Positions 36,447-46,400 of a stretch of DNA of 64,000 nt are shown here, in pieces (the stretch's first letter is position 1; each line of letters opens with the position of its first letter). The position numbers were made by a program, and so were the translations under genes. The DNA comes from Planctomycetota bacterium. Its GTDB lineage: Bacteria > Planctomycetota > OFTM77. The notes under the pieces are model-generated. The model ran no database searches, was not told the origin of the DNA, and saw only the letters and a list, made by a program, of their open reading frames with translations. The stretch is taken from contig JAJDCO010000105.1 in assembly GCA_029260795.1 (NCBI GenBank), positions 1-64,000 of the forward strand, read 5' to 3'.

Positions 36447-38642
36447 TCATCGAAGGCGAGCGACTCGCCGGTCCCCGTTGGTCTGGCGCCAGCCCAGGGT
36501 GTGCCCGGTCCGCTCGACGGATGTCGCGTCGACGTCGAGTCGTGCAAAGTCCTCGCGGGCTCGATCGTCGATTGCGGTCCAAGTCACGTGAAGCTCGTCG
36601 CCTTCCGTCACCGACACCGAGAGAAGCCACCGGCCGCCGCGATGTGTCAGCGGGCCGAGCGTGTACGACTTGCCGGAGGCCAAGAGTCGCTCGGGCAACG
36701 TCGGTTGAAAGACGATCGCGTCGCCTTCGTCGCGAAATCCCATCACGCCGCGCACGAGATGCAACGGCATCGTGGCGCCCCAGCCGTAGCCTTCGCCACC
36801 GCGCGGGCCCGCCAGCGCCCAGTGCTCGAGGGCGACCCCGGGCATCGGGTCGACGCCGTTCCAATCCTTGCGGTCCCAGGCCGTCCAGAGGCGGTCCGCG
36901 TTGAAAGCGATGGCTTCCGCGATGTCGTGACGCAGGTCGAGCTCGTAGCCGCACTCGCAGAGCTGGAAGAAGAACGACGCCCACTCGAGGGCGGGCGATT
37001 GCTCCGCGAGGCGCAGCTGCAGCTTGCGGCGGAGCACCTCCTTCTTGGCCGAAGAAAGGTCCCCGAGCAGTGCCGGAGCCAGGTGGGTCACATCGTCGAC
37101 CGGGATCGAGAGATCGTTCGACCGCGAGCGGTCGCGATACCCTTGCGTCGTCCAGTGCGCTTCGAGTCGCTGGCGCATTTCCGTCGCCACCGAGCGCCAG
37201 CGACGGCCGTCACCGCCGAGCCGCGTCACGATTCGATCCAGAACCGAGGCTGCCTGAGCGATGCCGACGATCAGATCGACCGGGCACACGTCGCGCACGT
37301 CCTCGCCGCCGGTCGGTTGCTCGCAGGCGAAGCGCGGTGAGCTGTCCTGCCCGCTCTCCCACGAACAGACGTAGAAGGGATCACCGTCGGAGTGGACGCG
37401 CTTGCGAAGCCAGAAGTCGAGGTAGCGCTCCAAGACGGGCACCAGCCGTCGGAGCCAGGAAGGGTCGGCCCGTCGCACGGCGATCAGCTCGAGAGCCAGA
37501 AACGGCCAGCACCAAGCGGGGCTCGTGCCGCAGACCGTCCCATCGAGTGCGACCATATTCGGCGACCCGTCCTCGCGGATGCAGGGGAGCTGAGCACCCA
37601 TTCGAGCGGCGTCGGTCAGCGATCCCACCACGAGCGCGATCGCGGCCTCGGGATCGGCGAGTGCGAAGGCCGCCATGTCGAGCATCGTCTCGGCGAAGAC
37701 GAAACGCGGCACTTGAATCTGCATCGCGTCCCAGCCCGTGCGGAAGATGCCGGCCGGCTTGCGTCGTGACATTCGGAGCGTCTCGAGGTCGAGGACCCAG
37801 CCGCGTCGCCAGTGCTCGGGCCAATCGCCCGTGAGCCGAGGGGCCTGGGACCAGAAGGCCTCGTCGTCTCCCAGGGCGCGAGCGCGAGCCTCGCCGACGC
37901 TGTCGCGCACGGCCGCGATTCGGCTCCGCTCCGAGACCCAATGACCTCGCTCGAGCACGGCATCGAGCTGCCAGGTCTCGTTCGGATCGAAGGTGTGGTC
38001 GATCCAGAGAGCGCCGGCGATCGAGAGATCATCCTCCGAGGAGCAGGTGGAGTCGGCGAAAGGCGGCTTTCCGAACCGGAGCTGCTCGTGGTTCGCGGCG
38101 AAGGAGTGCCCGGTCGGCTCGCCGCCTTCGACCGACAGGCGAACGCCGAGACCTTCGGCGCTCGGTCGAAGCCACAGCGCGTTGCCTTCACGTGCTCCGG
38201 TCAGGCGGTACGAACAACGATGGAGTCGCTCGCCATCGATCTCGAGCTGTGCTGCGATGGCGAACTTCACCGAGGTCTCGTCGGACCCCCGATTCTGGAG
38301 CGTCAGACGGACGGCGAGCTCGTCGGGTGTGATCGGGACGAACTCGACCTGCCAGGTGATCCCATCGAGGCGGAGCTCCAGGAGGAAACGCTGGCTCGAG
38401 TGGACGCGCGCGATGGGAGCGCCGGCCGCACTGCCCGAGGCGTCGGGCCACTCGCTTCCCGTTCGCCGCGGAAGGATGTGGACGCCCCCGATCCATTCGG
38501 GACGCTCGCATTTCGGGATCCGCCACTCGAAGCCGAGGGGGGGACGCGACCGAAGGACGCCCGACGGGCGCAGCACCCAGGCGTGGTCGGCGTTGTCGAG
38601 GTAGCCGTGCGGCGAGTACTCGTCGCGGGGGAAGGCGTCCAC
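36447..38642 (-). CDS. (alpha/alpha)6-barrel glycoside hydrolase-like protein
   Basis: About 731 residues from GTG 38642 (GGAGA ~10 bases upstream). The open frame continues further upstream but overlaps a divergent zinc-ribbon gene and a repeat, so longer starts are rejected. Residues ~1-290 form a beta-rich N-terminal domain (PPLGFEWRIPK, SSQRFLLELRLDG). Residues ~310-660 resemble the MGH1/GH63-type six-hairpin barrel: GWDAMQIQVPRFVFAETML, GTSPAWCWPFLALEL, YVCSWESGQDSS, ALEHWALAGPRGGEGYGWG. No export signal is seen, so it may act on imported oligosaccharides. The substrate is unknown. Confidence 0.7.
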   Translation of the reverse strand: MDAFPRDEYSPHGYLDNADHAWVLRPSGVLRSRPPLGFEWRIPKCERPEWIGGVHILPRRTGSEWPDASGSAAGAPIARVHSSQRFLLELRLDGITWQVEFVPITPDELAVRLTLQNRGSDETSVKFAIAAQLEIDGERLHRCSYRLTGAREGNALWLRPSAEGLGVRLSVEGGEPTGHSFAANHEQLRFGKPPFADSTCSSEDDLSIAGALWIDHTFDPNETWQLDAVLERGHWVSERSRIAAVRDSVGEARARALGDDEAFWSQAPRLTGDWPEHWRRGWVLDLETLRMSRRKPAGIFRTGWDAMQIQVPRFVFAETMLDMAAFALADPEAAIALVVGSLTDAARMGAQLPCIREDGSPNMVALDGTVCGTSPAWCWPFLALELIAVRRADPSWLRRLVPVLERYLDFWLRKRVHSDGDPFYVCSWESGQDSSPRFACEQPTGGEDVRDVCPVDLIVGIAQAASVLDRIVTRLGGDGRRWRSVATEMRQRLEAHWTTQGYRDRSRSNDLSIPVDDVTHLAPALLGDLSSAKKEVLRRKLQLRLAEQSPALEWASFFFQLCECGYELDLRHDIAEAIAFNADRLWTAWDRKDWNGVDPMPGVALEHWALAGPRGGEGYGWGATMPLHLVRGVMGFRDEGDAIVFQPTLPERLLASGKSYTLGPLTHRGGRWLLSVSVTEGDELHVTWTAIDDRAREDFARLDVDATSVERTGHTLGWRQTNGDRRVARLR

Positions 38643-38754
38643 GATGTCGGTTCTCCAGAGGTTCCGCGTTAGGATACCGGAGTGGTGATCGAGGCGGCAG
38701 TGGCGTCCTGGCTCGTGAAGCACTTCCGAAGATCCGTTGGAGGAGTCCGAGACC

Positions 38755-39000
38755 GTGAGCGAGCCCCAGTGCGTGAAGTGTGGTTCCGAGCGTATGCTGA
38801 CCGACGGCACGGTGAGGGGCTTCAGCCACGTCGTCGTGCACTTCCCATGGTTGCCCGGCCGGCGCGGCTGGGCCGATGGCATCGACTCACCGCTCGAGGC
38901 CTCGGTGTGCGTGGACTGCGGAAACGTCGAGATCGTCGCGGCTTCGCGCGGAATCTTGGAGCGGCTCTGGACTCGCCGCGAGGCCGCACGCGACCAGTGA
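38755..39000 (+). CDS. Small zinc-ribbon protein
   Basis: 81 residues. GTG 38755 has GGAGG about ten bases upstream; an in-frame TTG at 38737 is the alternative. Two CxxC knuckles, CVKCG near the N-terminus and CVDCG at ~54, form a zinc ribbon separated by a hydrophobic/aromatic stretch (VVVHFPWLPG). Such proteins are common in Planctomycetota and may bind nucleic acids or proteins. It is divergent from the glycosidase gene, with 112 bases between starts. Confidence 0.75.
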   Translation: MSEPQCVKCGSERMLTDGTVRGFSHVVVHFPWLPGRRGWADGIDSPLEASVCVDCGNVEIVAASRGILERLWTRREAARDQ

Positions 39001-39017
39001 GTGGTTCGACCTGGGCC

Positions 39018-39366
39018 TTCACCCCAGCTTTGCAAAACGAAATGCTCCAGACCGTTCCCTCGGAGGCCCGGCTCCTCGGAGGCCCGGCTCCTCGGAGGCC
39101 CGGCTCCTCGGATGCCCGGCCCCTCGGAGGCCCGGCTCCTCGGAGGCCCGAATTCATTCGGGTGGGAGGTCGTTGGCCCTTCCGAAACCGTCGTGATCGC
39201 CGAGGGCGTCTCCAGCGGACTGAAGTCCGCCCTCCGGCATACAGAGACCCGAACGGAGTTCGACAGGTCGCGCAACTGATCCTCGTGGCCTGTCGGCGGG
39301 GCGATTTGCCTTCGAAGAGCGTGGGTGAGAGAGCGGTGCGCGAGAAGCCCTCCCGCTCGACTGGAC
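39018..39366. repeat. Dispersed intergenic repeat, two-module copy (39 kb)
   Basis: Same order as the 8.4 kb copy: TTGCAAAACGAA, the palindrome CCCGAATTCATTCGGG (39147-39162) followed by TGGGAGGTCGT, the palindrome GCGGAC-TGAA-GTCCGC (39215-39230), then module 2 (39242-39352) from AGAGACCCGAACGGAG to GAGAGAGCGGTGCGCGAG. Within module 1 a 16-bp unit is amplified (see 39060). It fills the space between the convergent genes ending at 39000 and 39426. Confidence 0.8.
39060..39150. repeat. 16-bp minisatellite, about 5.7 units
   Basis: TCGGAGGCCCGGCTCC is repeated in tandem from 39060 with a 16-base period; unit four reads TCGGATGCCCGGCCCC. The last unit runs into CCCGAATTCATTCGGG. The 8.4 kb copy of this element has only one unit at this place, so the expansion happened within this copy. 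Confidence 0.9.
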
Positions 39367-39425
39367 CCCAAGGCTGGCCAAGACTGCCCCGACAGGCTTT
39401 GATTTTTGCAACCTTGGGCCTTCAG

Positions 39426-40547
39426 CTAGCCCTTCAGACCGCTGACGTTCACGCCGCGCTTGAATGCTCGTTGCCCCACGAAGAAGAGGACGAGCACGGG
39501 AACGATCATGATCGTCGCGGCCGCCATCAGGAGATGCCACTGCGTTTGGTAGTAGCTGCGGAAGCTGGCGAGGCCGACGGCGAGCGTGAACTTGAGGGGA
39601 TCGAAGAGATAGATGAGGGGCCGAAGGAAGTCGTTCCAGGTCTCGAGGAACGTGAAGATGATCACGGTCGCGATCGCCGGCCTGGCCAGCGGCAGAACGA
39701 TGCGCCAGTAGATGCCGAGCTCGCTGCAGCCGTCGAGCCGCGCCGCATCGAGCAGCTCGCCGGGGATCGTCTTGAAGAACTGCCGGAACAGGAAGATGAA
39801 GAAGGGGTTTCCAAAGAAGGCCGGCACGATCAGCGGCAAGGTCGTATCGAGCCAGCCGAGTCCCTTGAAGAGGCTGAAGGAGGGGATCAGCGTCACGACT
39901 GCCGGCAGCATCATTGTGCTGAGGAGCAGCACGAACAGCGCCTCGCGTCCGGGGAACTCCAGTCGTGCGAACGCATACCCGCACAAGGAGCACGACAGCA
40001 CCGTGCCCAAGATCGTCATGACGACGACGCCGAGCGTGTTGCCGAGATAGCGAAGGAAGTCGAAGGTCGTCAGCGCTTCGACGTAGTTCTCGAACCGCGG
40101 ACGGATGCGCTCGCGCAGCTCGGAGGCGCGGACCGTCGTCTGCTCGCCGGCGCGCGGCCCTTCCTCGATTCGAGCGACGACTTCCGTGGGCACGACCTCT
40201 TCGAGCACCGTCACTCGCCAGCGAGTATCGGGTGCCTCGTCTCCCGCGTCGATGCGTCCGGCCACGATTCCCTGCGCCGGCACGACGCGCTCCTCGCCAC
40301 GCCTCGGCCCTTGGTTGATCCGGACGCGCGAGGTGCCGTACTGACGCTCGAGGATCTCGATCCGCACCTCGTCGCCATCGATCTCGACGGTCGGCGCCGT
40401 CGGCAGGAGCCGGCTCGAGTCGAAGACTTGATGCTCCGGCTTGAGCGAGCTGAGCACGAGCCACAGAAACGGCGCCAGCATTCCGACGGCGCCGATGGTG
40501 AGGGCGGCGAGAATGGGGGCGCGGACGTGGCTTCGGGCGTGGCGCAT
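39426..40547 (-). CDS. Carbohydrate ABC transporter permease (MalG type) with periplasmic insert
   Basis: A 373-residue inner-membrane permease. TM1 lies at ~10-32; TM2-6 start at about 165. The EAA loop, ELLDAARLDGCSELGIYWRI (~264-283), contacts the ATPase. Family members are usually ~280 residues; the extra ~110 residues lie between TM1 and TM2, in the periplasm, and contain two related beta-strand units (INQGPRRGEERVVPAQ and IEEGPRAGEQTTVRAS). Start 40547 is four bases after the stop of the binding-protein/permease fusion, giving a tight operon. No ATPase gene is present nearby. Confidence 0.88.
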   Translation of the reverse strand: MRHARSHVRAPILAALTIGAVGMLAPFLWLVLSSLKPEHQVFDSSRLLPTAPTVEIDGDEVRIEILERQYGTSRVRINQGPRRGEERVVPAQGIVAGRIDAGDEAPDTRWRVTVLEEVVPTEVVARIEEGPRAGEQTTVRASELRERIRPRFENYVEALTTFDFLRYLGNTLGVVVMTILGTVLSCSLCGYAFARLEFPGREALFVLLLSTMMLPAVVTLIPSFSLFKGLGWLDTTLPLIVPAFFGNPFFIFLFRQFFKTIPGELLDAARLDGCSELGIYWRIVLPLARPAIATVIIFTFLETWNDFLRPLIYLFDPLKFTLAVGLASFRSYYQTQWHLLMAAATIMIVPVLVLFFVGQRAFKRGVNVSGLKG

Positions 40548-40551
40548 GCTT

Positions 40552-42891
40552 TCAACCGTAGAAGACGCGGCGGCCGAAGAAGCGAAACACGAGGACGGTC
40601 AGCGCCAGGACGATGGCGAACAGGATCCAGGCGAGCGCGTTCGCGTAACCCATGTGCAGGTACTTGAACGCTTCCTGATAGAGGTAGTAGGCGAAGAAGT
40701 AGCTGGCGTGATCCGGTCCGCCTTGGGTCATCAGGTAGCCGGCGTTGAACACCTGGAACGAGAAGATGACGCCCATGACGAGGTTGAAGAAGATCACGGG
40801 CGACATCAGCGGAAGCGTCACGTGCCAGAGCTGACGCAGCGGTCCGGCGCCGTCGAGCTCGGCCGCCTCGTAGAGCTCCTTCGGGATGCCTTGGAGACCG
40901 GCCAAGTAGATCACCATGCCGCGGCCGACGCTCCACAGGTTCATGATCACGATCGCGGGCAGGACCGTGTCCTTGTTGCGAAGCCACTCGACGCGACCGA
41001 TGCCGAAGAGATCGAAGAGGCCGACGCCATCGAGCACCGCGTTGAGCAATCCCTCGGGGTTGAGGATCCACAGCCAGAGGACGGCCGTGGCGACGCCGGG
41101 CACGATCGAGGGCAGGTAGTAGATCGTTCGCAGGAGTCCGATGCCGCGGATCTTCACGTTCATCAGAAGCGCGACCGTGAAGCCCGCTACCAGCTCGAGC
41201 GGGACCGTCAGCACGGTGTAGATCGCCGTCACTTTCAGCGCCTGGCCGAAGAGCGGATCGCGCGTGAAGATGTGCTCGTAGTTCTGCAGCCCTACGAAAC
41301 GAGGTGCGCGGAGCAGGTCCCATTCACACAGGCTCAGGAAGAGCGAGTACACGATCGGGCCGAGCGAGAAGAAGAGCAACCCCAAGACGCACGGTCCGAC
41401 GAACAGATACCCGAGCATCCGTTCTCGGTAGGCTTGTCCACGACGTCGGTCGAGCGAGCCTCGGTAGAGGCGCACGCCGACTAGGCCGGCGAGCAGCAGG
41501 GCCGCGATCGCGATCGTCTCGAGGTGCCGGCCCAGGAAGCCGCCGATCGTCATCAGCCACGAGTCATCCGGCGCGCGCTCGGACACGGCGTTCTCACGCA
41601 GGAAGCGGTCGATCTCGCCGGCGACTCGACGCGTTGCGCTCTCGAGAGGCTCCTCGCCGTACCAGAGGCGATCGAAGCCGTGCTGGAGTGCCTCGTCTTG
41701 GATGCGGGACATCCCGACCAGCGATGGCATCACGCGAGCGGTCCCGTCCAGCATCGGGGCGACGGCGGCGCGGAAGTGTCCGGGCGGGTGCATGCCCTCG
41801 GTCGTCCAGCGCGACAGACCTTCCGGTCGCAGCAGGCTCTTGTTGCACGGCATGACCACCCCGCCTCGAGCGAGCGCGATCTGGGTCTCCTCCGAGACGA
41901 TCAGCTTGTAGGCTTCCCAGGCGGCTTCGGGGTGTCGCGTGCCCGAGTAGATCGAGTAGCTCGTCGACACCACGATGTTGGCCGGACCGACGTCCATCTG
42001 CGGTAGGGGTGCCATGTCCATCGGGAAGCCCGCGTTCGCCATCTGCGGCAGCACCCATTGACCGGTCAGCAGCATCGCCGCGCGGCCGCTGGCGAGCATC
42101 TGGTCGCCCGACATGCTCTTGGTCTGCAGCATCTCGGTGCCGGTCGGGAGGACGCGGTGCACGTACATCAGCTCCCAGATACGGCGCATCGCTTCGCGCG
42201 CCGGCGGCTCGTCGATCAGGCTCCGTGAGCGGTCCTCGCTGAAGATCGATCCACCGTTCGACCAGATGAAGGGCGCCCACGTCGCCCACCACTGGCTCAT
42301 GCGAAGGCCCCACTGATCGACCTCGCCGTCGCCGTCCCAGTCGCGCGTGAGCGCCTTGGCCGTGGACACGAACTCGTCCCAGGTCCAGATATGATCGGTG
42401 GGCGGCAGCTCGACGCCGGCGCGCGCGAAGCAGTCCCGGTTGAAGAAGATCGCCATCGTCTCGGTGGCGCCGGAGATTCCGTAGAAGCCGCCCTGGTAGG
42501 ACCACTTCTCGACCTCCTGCGAGACGTAGTCGTCCAGTGAGACCGTGGGATCACGATCGTAGAACGGCTTCAGGTCGAGCAGCGCTCCGCGCTCGGCCCA
42601 TGCCCCGAGCGAGTAAGCCTCCACGCGGAAGATGTCCGGCGGCGTGCCCGCCGCGAGCATGATCTGCAGCTTCTCGTCGTAGAAGTTCGGAACGTTGATC
42701 AGCCGCAGGCGGATGCCCGGATGAGAAGCCTGGAAGGCCGCCACGCGCTCCTTCCAGATCGCGGACTCCTCGGTCGAGGCCACGCCCAGCATGAACGTGA
42801 TCTCGATCGGTTCGTCATCGGGCGTGGCGGCAGCCGAGCTGCTCCACAGCACGATCCCGAGACAAGTGCGAACTATTCGACCGATCGGCAT
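40552..42891 (-). CDS. Sugar-binding protein fused to ABC permease (MalE-MalF type)
   Basis: 779 residues from ATG 42891 (GGAGG upstream). Residues 1-25 look like an export signal. Residues ~28-440 are a family-1 extracellular solute-binding protein (IEITFMLGVASTEES, AAGTPPDIFRVEAYSLG, ASGRAAMLLTGQW). One helix at ~470-490 crosses the membrane. Residues ~500-779 are a MalF-type permease with EAAELDGAGPLRQLWHVTLP (~672). Binding protein and permease are normally separate polypeptides; the fusion gives a tethered receptor. It pairs with the MalG-type gene next door. The transported sugar is unknown. Confidence 0.88.
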   Translation of the reverse strand: MPIGRIVRTCLGIVLWSSSAAATPDDEPIEITFMLGVASTEESAIWKERVAAFQASHPGIRLRLINVPNFYDEKLQIMLAAGTPPDIFRVEAYSLGAWAERGALLDLKPFYDRDPTVSLDDYVSQEVEKWSYQGGFYGISGATETMAIFFNRDCFARAGVELPPTDHIWTWDEFVSTAKALTRDWDGDGEVDQWGLRMSQWWATWAPFIWSNGGSIFSEDRSRSLIDEPPAREAMRRIWELMYVHRVLPTGTEMLQTKSMSGDQMLASGRAAMLLTGQWVLPQMANAGFPMDMAPLPQMDVGPANIVVSTSYSIYSGTRHPEAAWEAYKLIVSEETQIALARGGVVMPCNKSLLRPEGLSRWTTEGMHPPGHFRAAVAPMLDGTARVMPSLVGMSRIQDEALQHGFDRLWYGEEPLESATRRVAGEIDRFLRENAVSERAPDDSWLMTIGGFLGRHLETIAIAALLLAGLVGVRLYRGSLDRRRGQAYRERMLGYLFVGPCVLGLLFFSLGPIVYSLFLSLCEWDLLRAPRFVGLQNYEHIFTRDPLFGQALKVTAIYTVLTVPLELVAGFTVALLMNVKIRGIGLLRTIYYLPSIVPGVATAVLWLWILNPEGLLNAVLDGVGLFDLFGIGRVEWLRNKDTVLPAIVIMNLWSVGRGMVIYLAGLQGIPKELYEAAELDGAGPLRQLWHVTLPLMSPVIFFNLVMGVIFSFQVFNAGYLMTQGGPDHASYFFAYYLYQEAFKYLHMGYANALAWILFAIVLALTVLVFRFFGRRVFYG

Positions 42892-43442
42892 GGCCAGCTT
42901 CCCTCCGTTGCTCGCGATCGGGTCAGAGTACCAGTTTCGGAAGGTCGACTTCATCTCGGAGGCGCGCGCGGTCACGGGTTGGCGTCATGCCATCGTTGTT
43001 CGGCGATTCTCCCCTGGGACCGCGGGCGGCCCGCCGGGCGGCCCGCCCGCATTCTTCGGGTTCGGGGGCTGCTCGTGCCCGCTCTCTCATCCAGGTCCTG
43101 GGAAAGCGAGACGGCCCGCCGGTTGGCGACGAGTCAAGGCAGCCGACGTGTCGAGCTCCGTTCGCGTCTCTGCATCATGCGCCTGTGCTTGCCGCCCGCG
43201 GTCCCAGGATGCCGGAAACACGACCTCGCCGGCTTGCAATCCGGAACGCGGCGCGCGTCGTCGCGTACTCGTAGTTCGGAGCCGACCTCAGCGAAACCGA
43301 TGCGCTCCAAGCGCGTCGCGCCGTTGCAACTCCCCCCGCTGTCGGGTATTGTGTTCGATGGTCGAATGGAGTCCTCAATCGGGCGGTCCGCCGCCTGCGC
43401 CCGGACAGCCGAGCCACCTCCCCACAGAAAGCTCATCGCCCC
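42892..43442. other. Divergent intergenic region, 551 bases, with a repeat copy
   Basis: It separates the ABC operon from the CAP-toroid-HEAT gene. A copy of repeat module 2 lies at 43065-43172. The rest has no credible gene. CG-rich GGCCCGCC/GGCGGGC runs near 43020-43050 can form stems. Confidence 0.5.
43065..43172 (-). repeat. Diverged copy of dispersed repeat module 2
   Basis: On the minus strand it reads AGAGACGCGAACGGAG, then CTCGACACGTCG, GGCGGGCCGTCTCGCTTTC and GAGAGAGCGGGCACGAGCAGCCC. This is the order of blocks in module 2 at 8595-8708, with many substitutions between blocks. No module 1 palindromes are attached. Confidence 0.65.
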
Positions 43443-46400
43443 ATGAGAACCCGGTTGCTCGCCGGCGGCTTCTTCCTGCTCACGCTGACCCCACTCGCGA
43501 TGGCCGACGATCTCGCCGACGACCAACGTGCTGCGCTGGGGCCGATTCGGGAGAGCCTCACCAGCTTCTTGGGAGATGCCGCGCCCGAGCGGTCCTGGTC
43601 CGATGAGCGGATCGCGGCGCGACCGGGAGGCGTTGCCGGCTGGATCCGCCAGACCGAGCCCGTGGTTCGCAGGCGACTCGGGCAGCTCTACGCGGAGGTG
43701 CGTCAGCTCGTGATCAGCGCCGAAGACGTCTCACTCCGTGAGCGGCGCCTAAAAGCCTGGCAAGCCCTCACGACTCCGCGGCGAGAGATGATCGAGCTGA
43801 TTCAGCGCTACGAAAAGCCTGAGCAGCCAGAAGTTGATCGGCGCCGTCGCGAGCTCGAGATACTCTACGAGCGTTACGTGATCGTGGCGACTTCCGACGA
43901 GCGACGACTGGCGCTGTTGCCGACAGAGCGAGCGCGTGCGTTGGCCGACACGATGACGGCCGGCGAGACTCTCTTGGGATCGATGCGGAGCTACTTGGAG
44001 CGATTCGATCCCCCCGGCTTCGACATCTGGCCACCGCGAACGCTCTCGGGCGACCTGGCCGCGCGCAAGCGCGTCTTGCCGGGGCGAGAGGAGACGGATC
44101 TCGAGGAGGTGCTCTGGTCGCTGCTGCAGCTTCGGGCCGGGCGACTCGGGAACGTGATGGAGCGGATCGGGGAGATCCTCCGCTCGGGCGACGAGCTCTC
44201 GACCTGGGAGCAGATGCTACTGCTCGACGCCTTGTTTCGCGCTCTCGATCGCTACAACGTCGAGCGCGTCGCGGAGGATCTGACGCACCAGGAGTTGATC
44301 TGCACCGAGGTCACGAACACCTATCGTGCGGTGCTGGGTCTGCGGCCTCTGATCATTGAGCCGCGGCTCGTGCGAGCCTCGCGCCGGCACAGCCAGGAGA
44401 TGACGGATCTCGGCTATTTCGGGCACCAGTCACCGGTCAAGCTGAACGAGTGGCCGGCCGATCGCACTCGCCAAGAGGGCTATCAAGGTGGTGCGGCCGA
44501 GAACTGCTTCAGCGGCGGGTCGTCCGGCCAAGGGGCCTTCGAAGCCTGGTACCACAGCCCGGGACACCACCGCAACATGATCGGCGGGCACCTCCAAATG
44601 GGTGTGGGGCACGATCGAGGCGGCTCGATGTGGACGGAGCTTTTCGGGGCTGCCGACGGTGGCTGGCGCGTGCTGCACGAGGACCTCGAAGGCGCCGAAG
44701 CGGAGCTCGCCCAGCACCTCGTCGATGCGGCACGGACGCGCACGAAGCTCCCGAAGGTTCTCTCTCCCGCGACTCTGCATCCGCTGGCGCGAGCCGCCAG
44801 CCAAGGATCGGCGAGGCGAGATCCTCGGCTCGTCCCGCACGCCGGTGCGCTGTCCGAAGCGCTCACGCGCACCGCGCTGGAGGTCACGGCGGCGGAGCCT
44901 TGGGTCAAGTTCGGTCTCGAGCTGCTGCTTCGCAACCTGGACCATTCCGACGAGCGCGTGCGCGGTGAGTCACTCTTGGCGCTCCGCCGCCTGACGAGCA
45001 AGTCGTTCGAGCTCGATCCGAAGGCGAGCGCGGCGGATCGTCGCGAGTCGGTTCGCCATTGGAACGACTGGTGGGAGCGCGTGCACACCAAGTTTCGTAT
45101 CGACCCGGTGGCGCTCGCGGCGCTCGAATCCGCGCAGCTCGAAGCCGACAGCAGCCTCGAGATCGGCGTGGCGCTCAAGGACGTCCGCGGACCGGACGTC
45201 AGAGTCGAGACGCCGCGCACACCTGTCCCGGTCATGACCGAGAAGCAGCGGATGCAGATCGTCAAGGCCAACGGCGGAGGCGAAGACACCGAGCGAGCGA
45301 TCGAACGGGCTCTCGATTGGCTCGCCGCACATCAGCATCCGGACGGCGCTTGGCGAGGAAAGCGCTTCGTCGATCTGCAGACAGGTGCCGACGGAGCGGG
45401 CCAGGCCGATCATGAGATCGGCATCACGGGATTGGCCTTGCTCAGCTTTCTGTCTCGGCATCATTTGCCGGACGATCCCCAGTACGGCGAAGCGATCTCC
45501 AAGGGGCTGCATTTCCTGAAGACGCGCGTGCAGGACTTCGGGAAGTTCAAGACCGGCGCCTCGCACTACATGTATAGCCACGCGCTGGGCACTCAGGCGT
45601 TGGCCAAGGCCTACGGACTGACGGGCGATCCTGATCTGAAGCTAGCCGCTCAGCGCGCCGTCGACTTCATCATCTATGCCCAGCATCCCTCAGGAGGCGG
45701 TTGGCGTTACGATGCGCGGCAGTGGCCCGACACCTCCGTGACGGGTTGGCAAGTCCTGGCCTTGCACGACGCCTGGAAGGCGAAGCTGCGTGTGGCCGGC
45801 TTCCAGGGCGCTCGTCGTTGGATCGACCTCGTGTCGCAGCGTGGGTACTTCCGCGTTGGCTACATGAGCAAGACCGACGTGCACGCCTCTCGCCCGCGGC
45901 TCACCTCGGTCGGCATGCTGGCGAAGCTGGCCTGTGGGAGCCGCGCCACCGACGGCCCGCTTCGCTCGGGTGGCTTCTGGTTGCTGAAGAGCAAGCCCGA
46001 CCGCGCCGCACCCGATTACTATTACTGGTACTACGCCTCCTACGCGCTCTTCCAGATGGGCGACGAGTTCTTCCCCGACTGGAACAAGTCGATGAAGCGG
46101 GCACTGCTCGCCCTTCAGTGCAAGGACCGGAACGCAAACTATGGCTCGTTCAATCCCAATACGGAGTGGGGCGGGTACGGCGGACGGATCTACTCGACCG
46201 CTCTCGCGATCCTGACGCTCGAGGTGTACTACCGCTACCAGCGGTTCCCCGAGGTGCGCGACTTCCCGCTCACCGGCTCTTGGTCGCAGACCTTCAAGAC
46301 GGACTATCTGAGTCGCATGGGCAAGGGTGCCAGGAGCAATGTCGACCGCGAGGTCGCCAAGCGCGAGATCGAAGAGCATTTCGGCTCGGGTGCGATCAGC

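Noticed and set aside
39060..39150. CRISPR-like array
   Set aside because: 16-base units are head to tail with no spacers, and no cas gene is present.
38643..39371. Upstream extension of the glycosidase frame to 974 codons
   Set aside because: The extra part overlaps a divergent zinc-ribbon gene and a dispersed repeat; the conserved protein begins near 38642.
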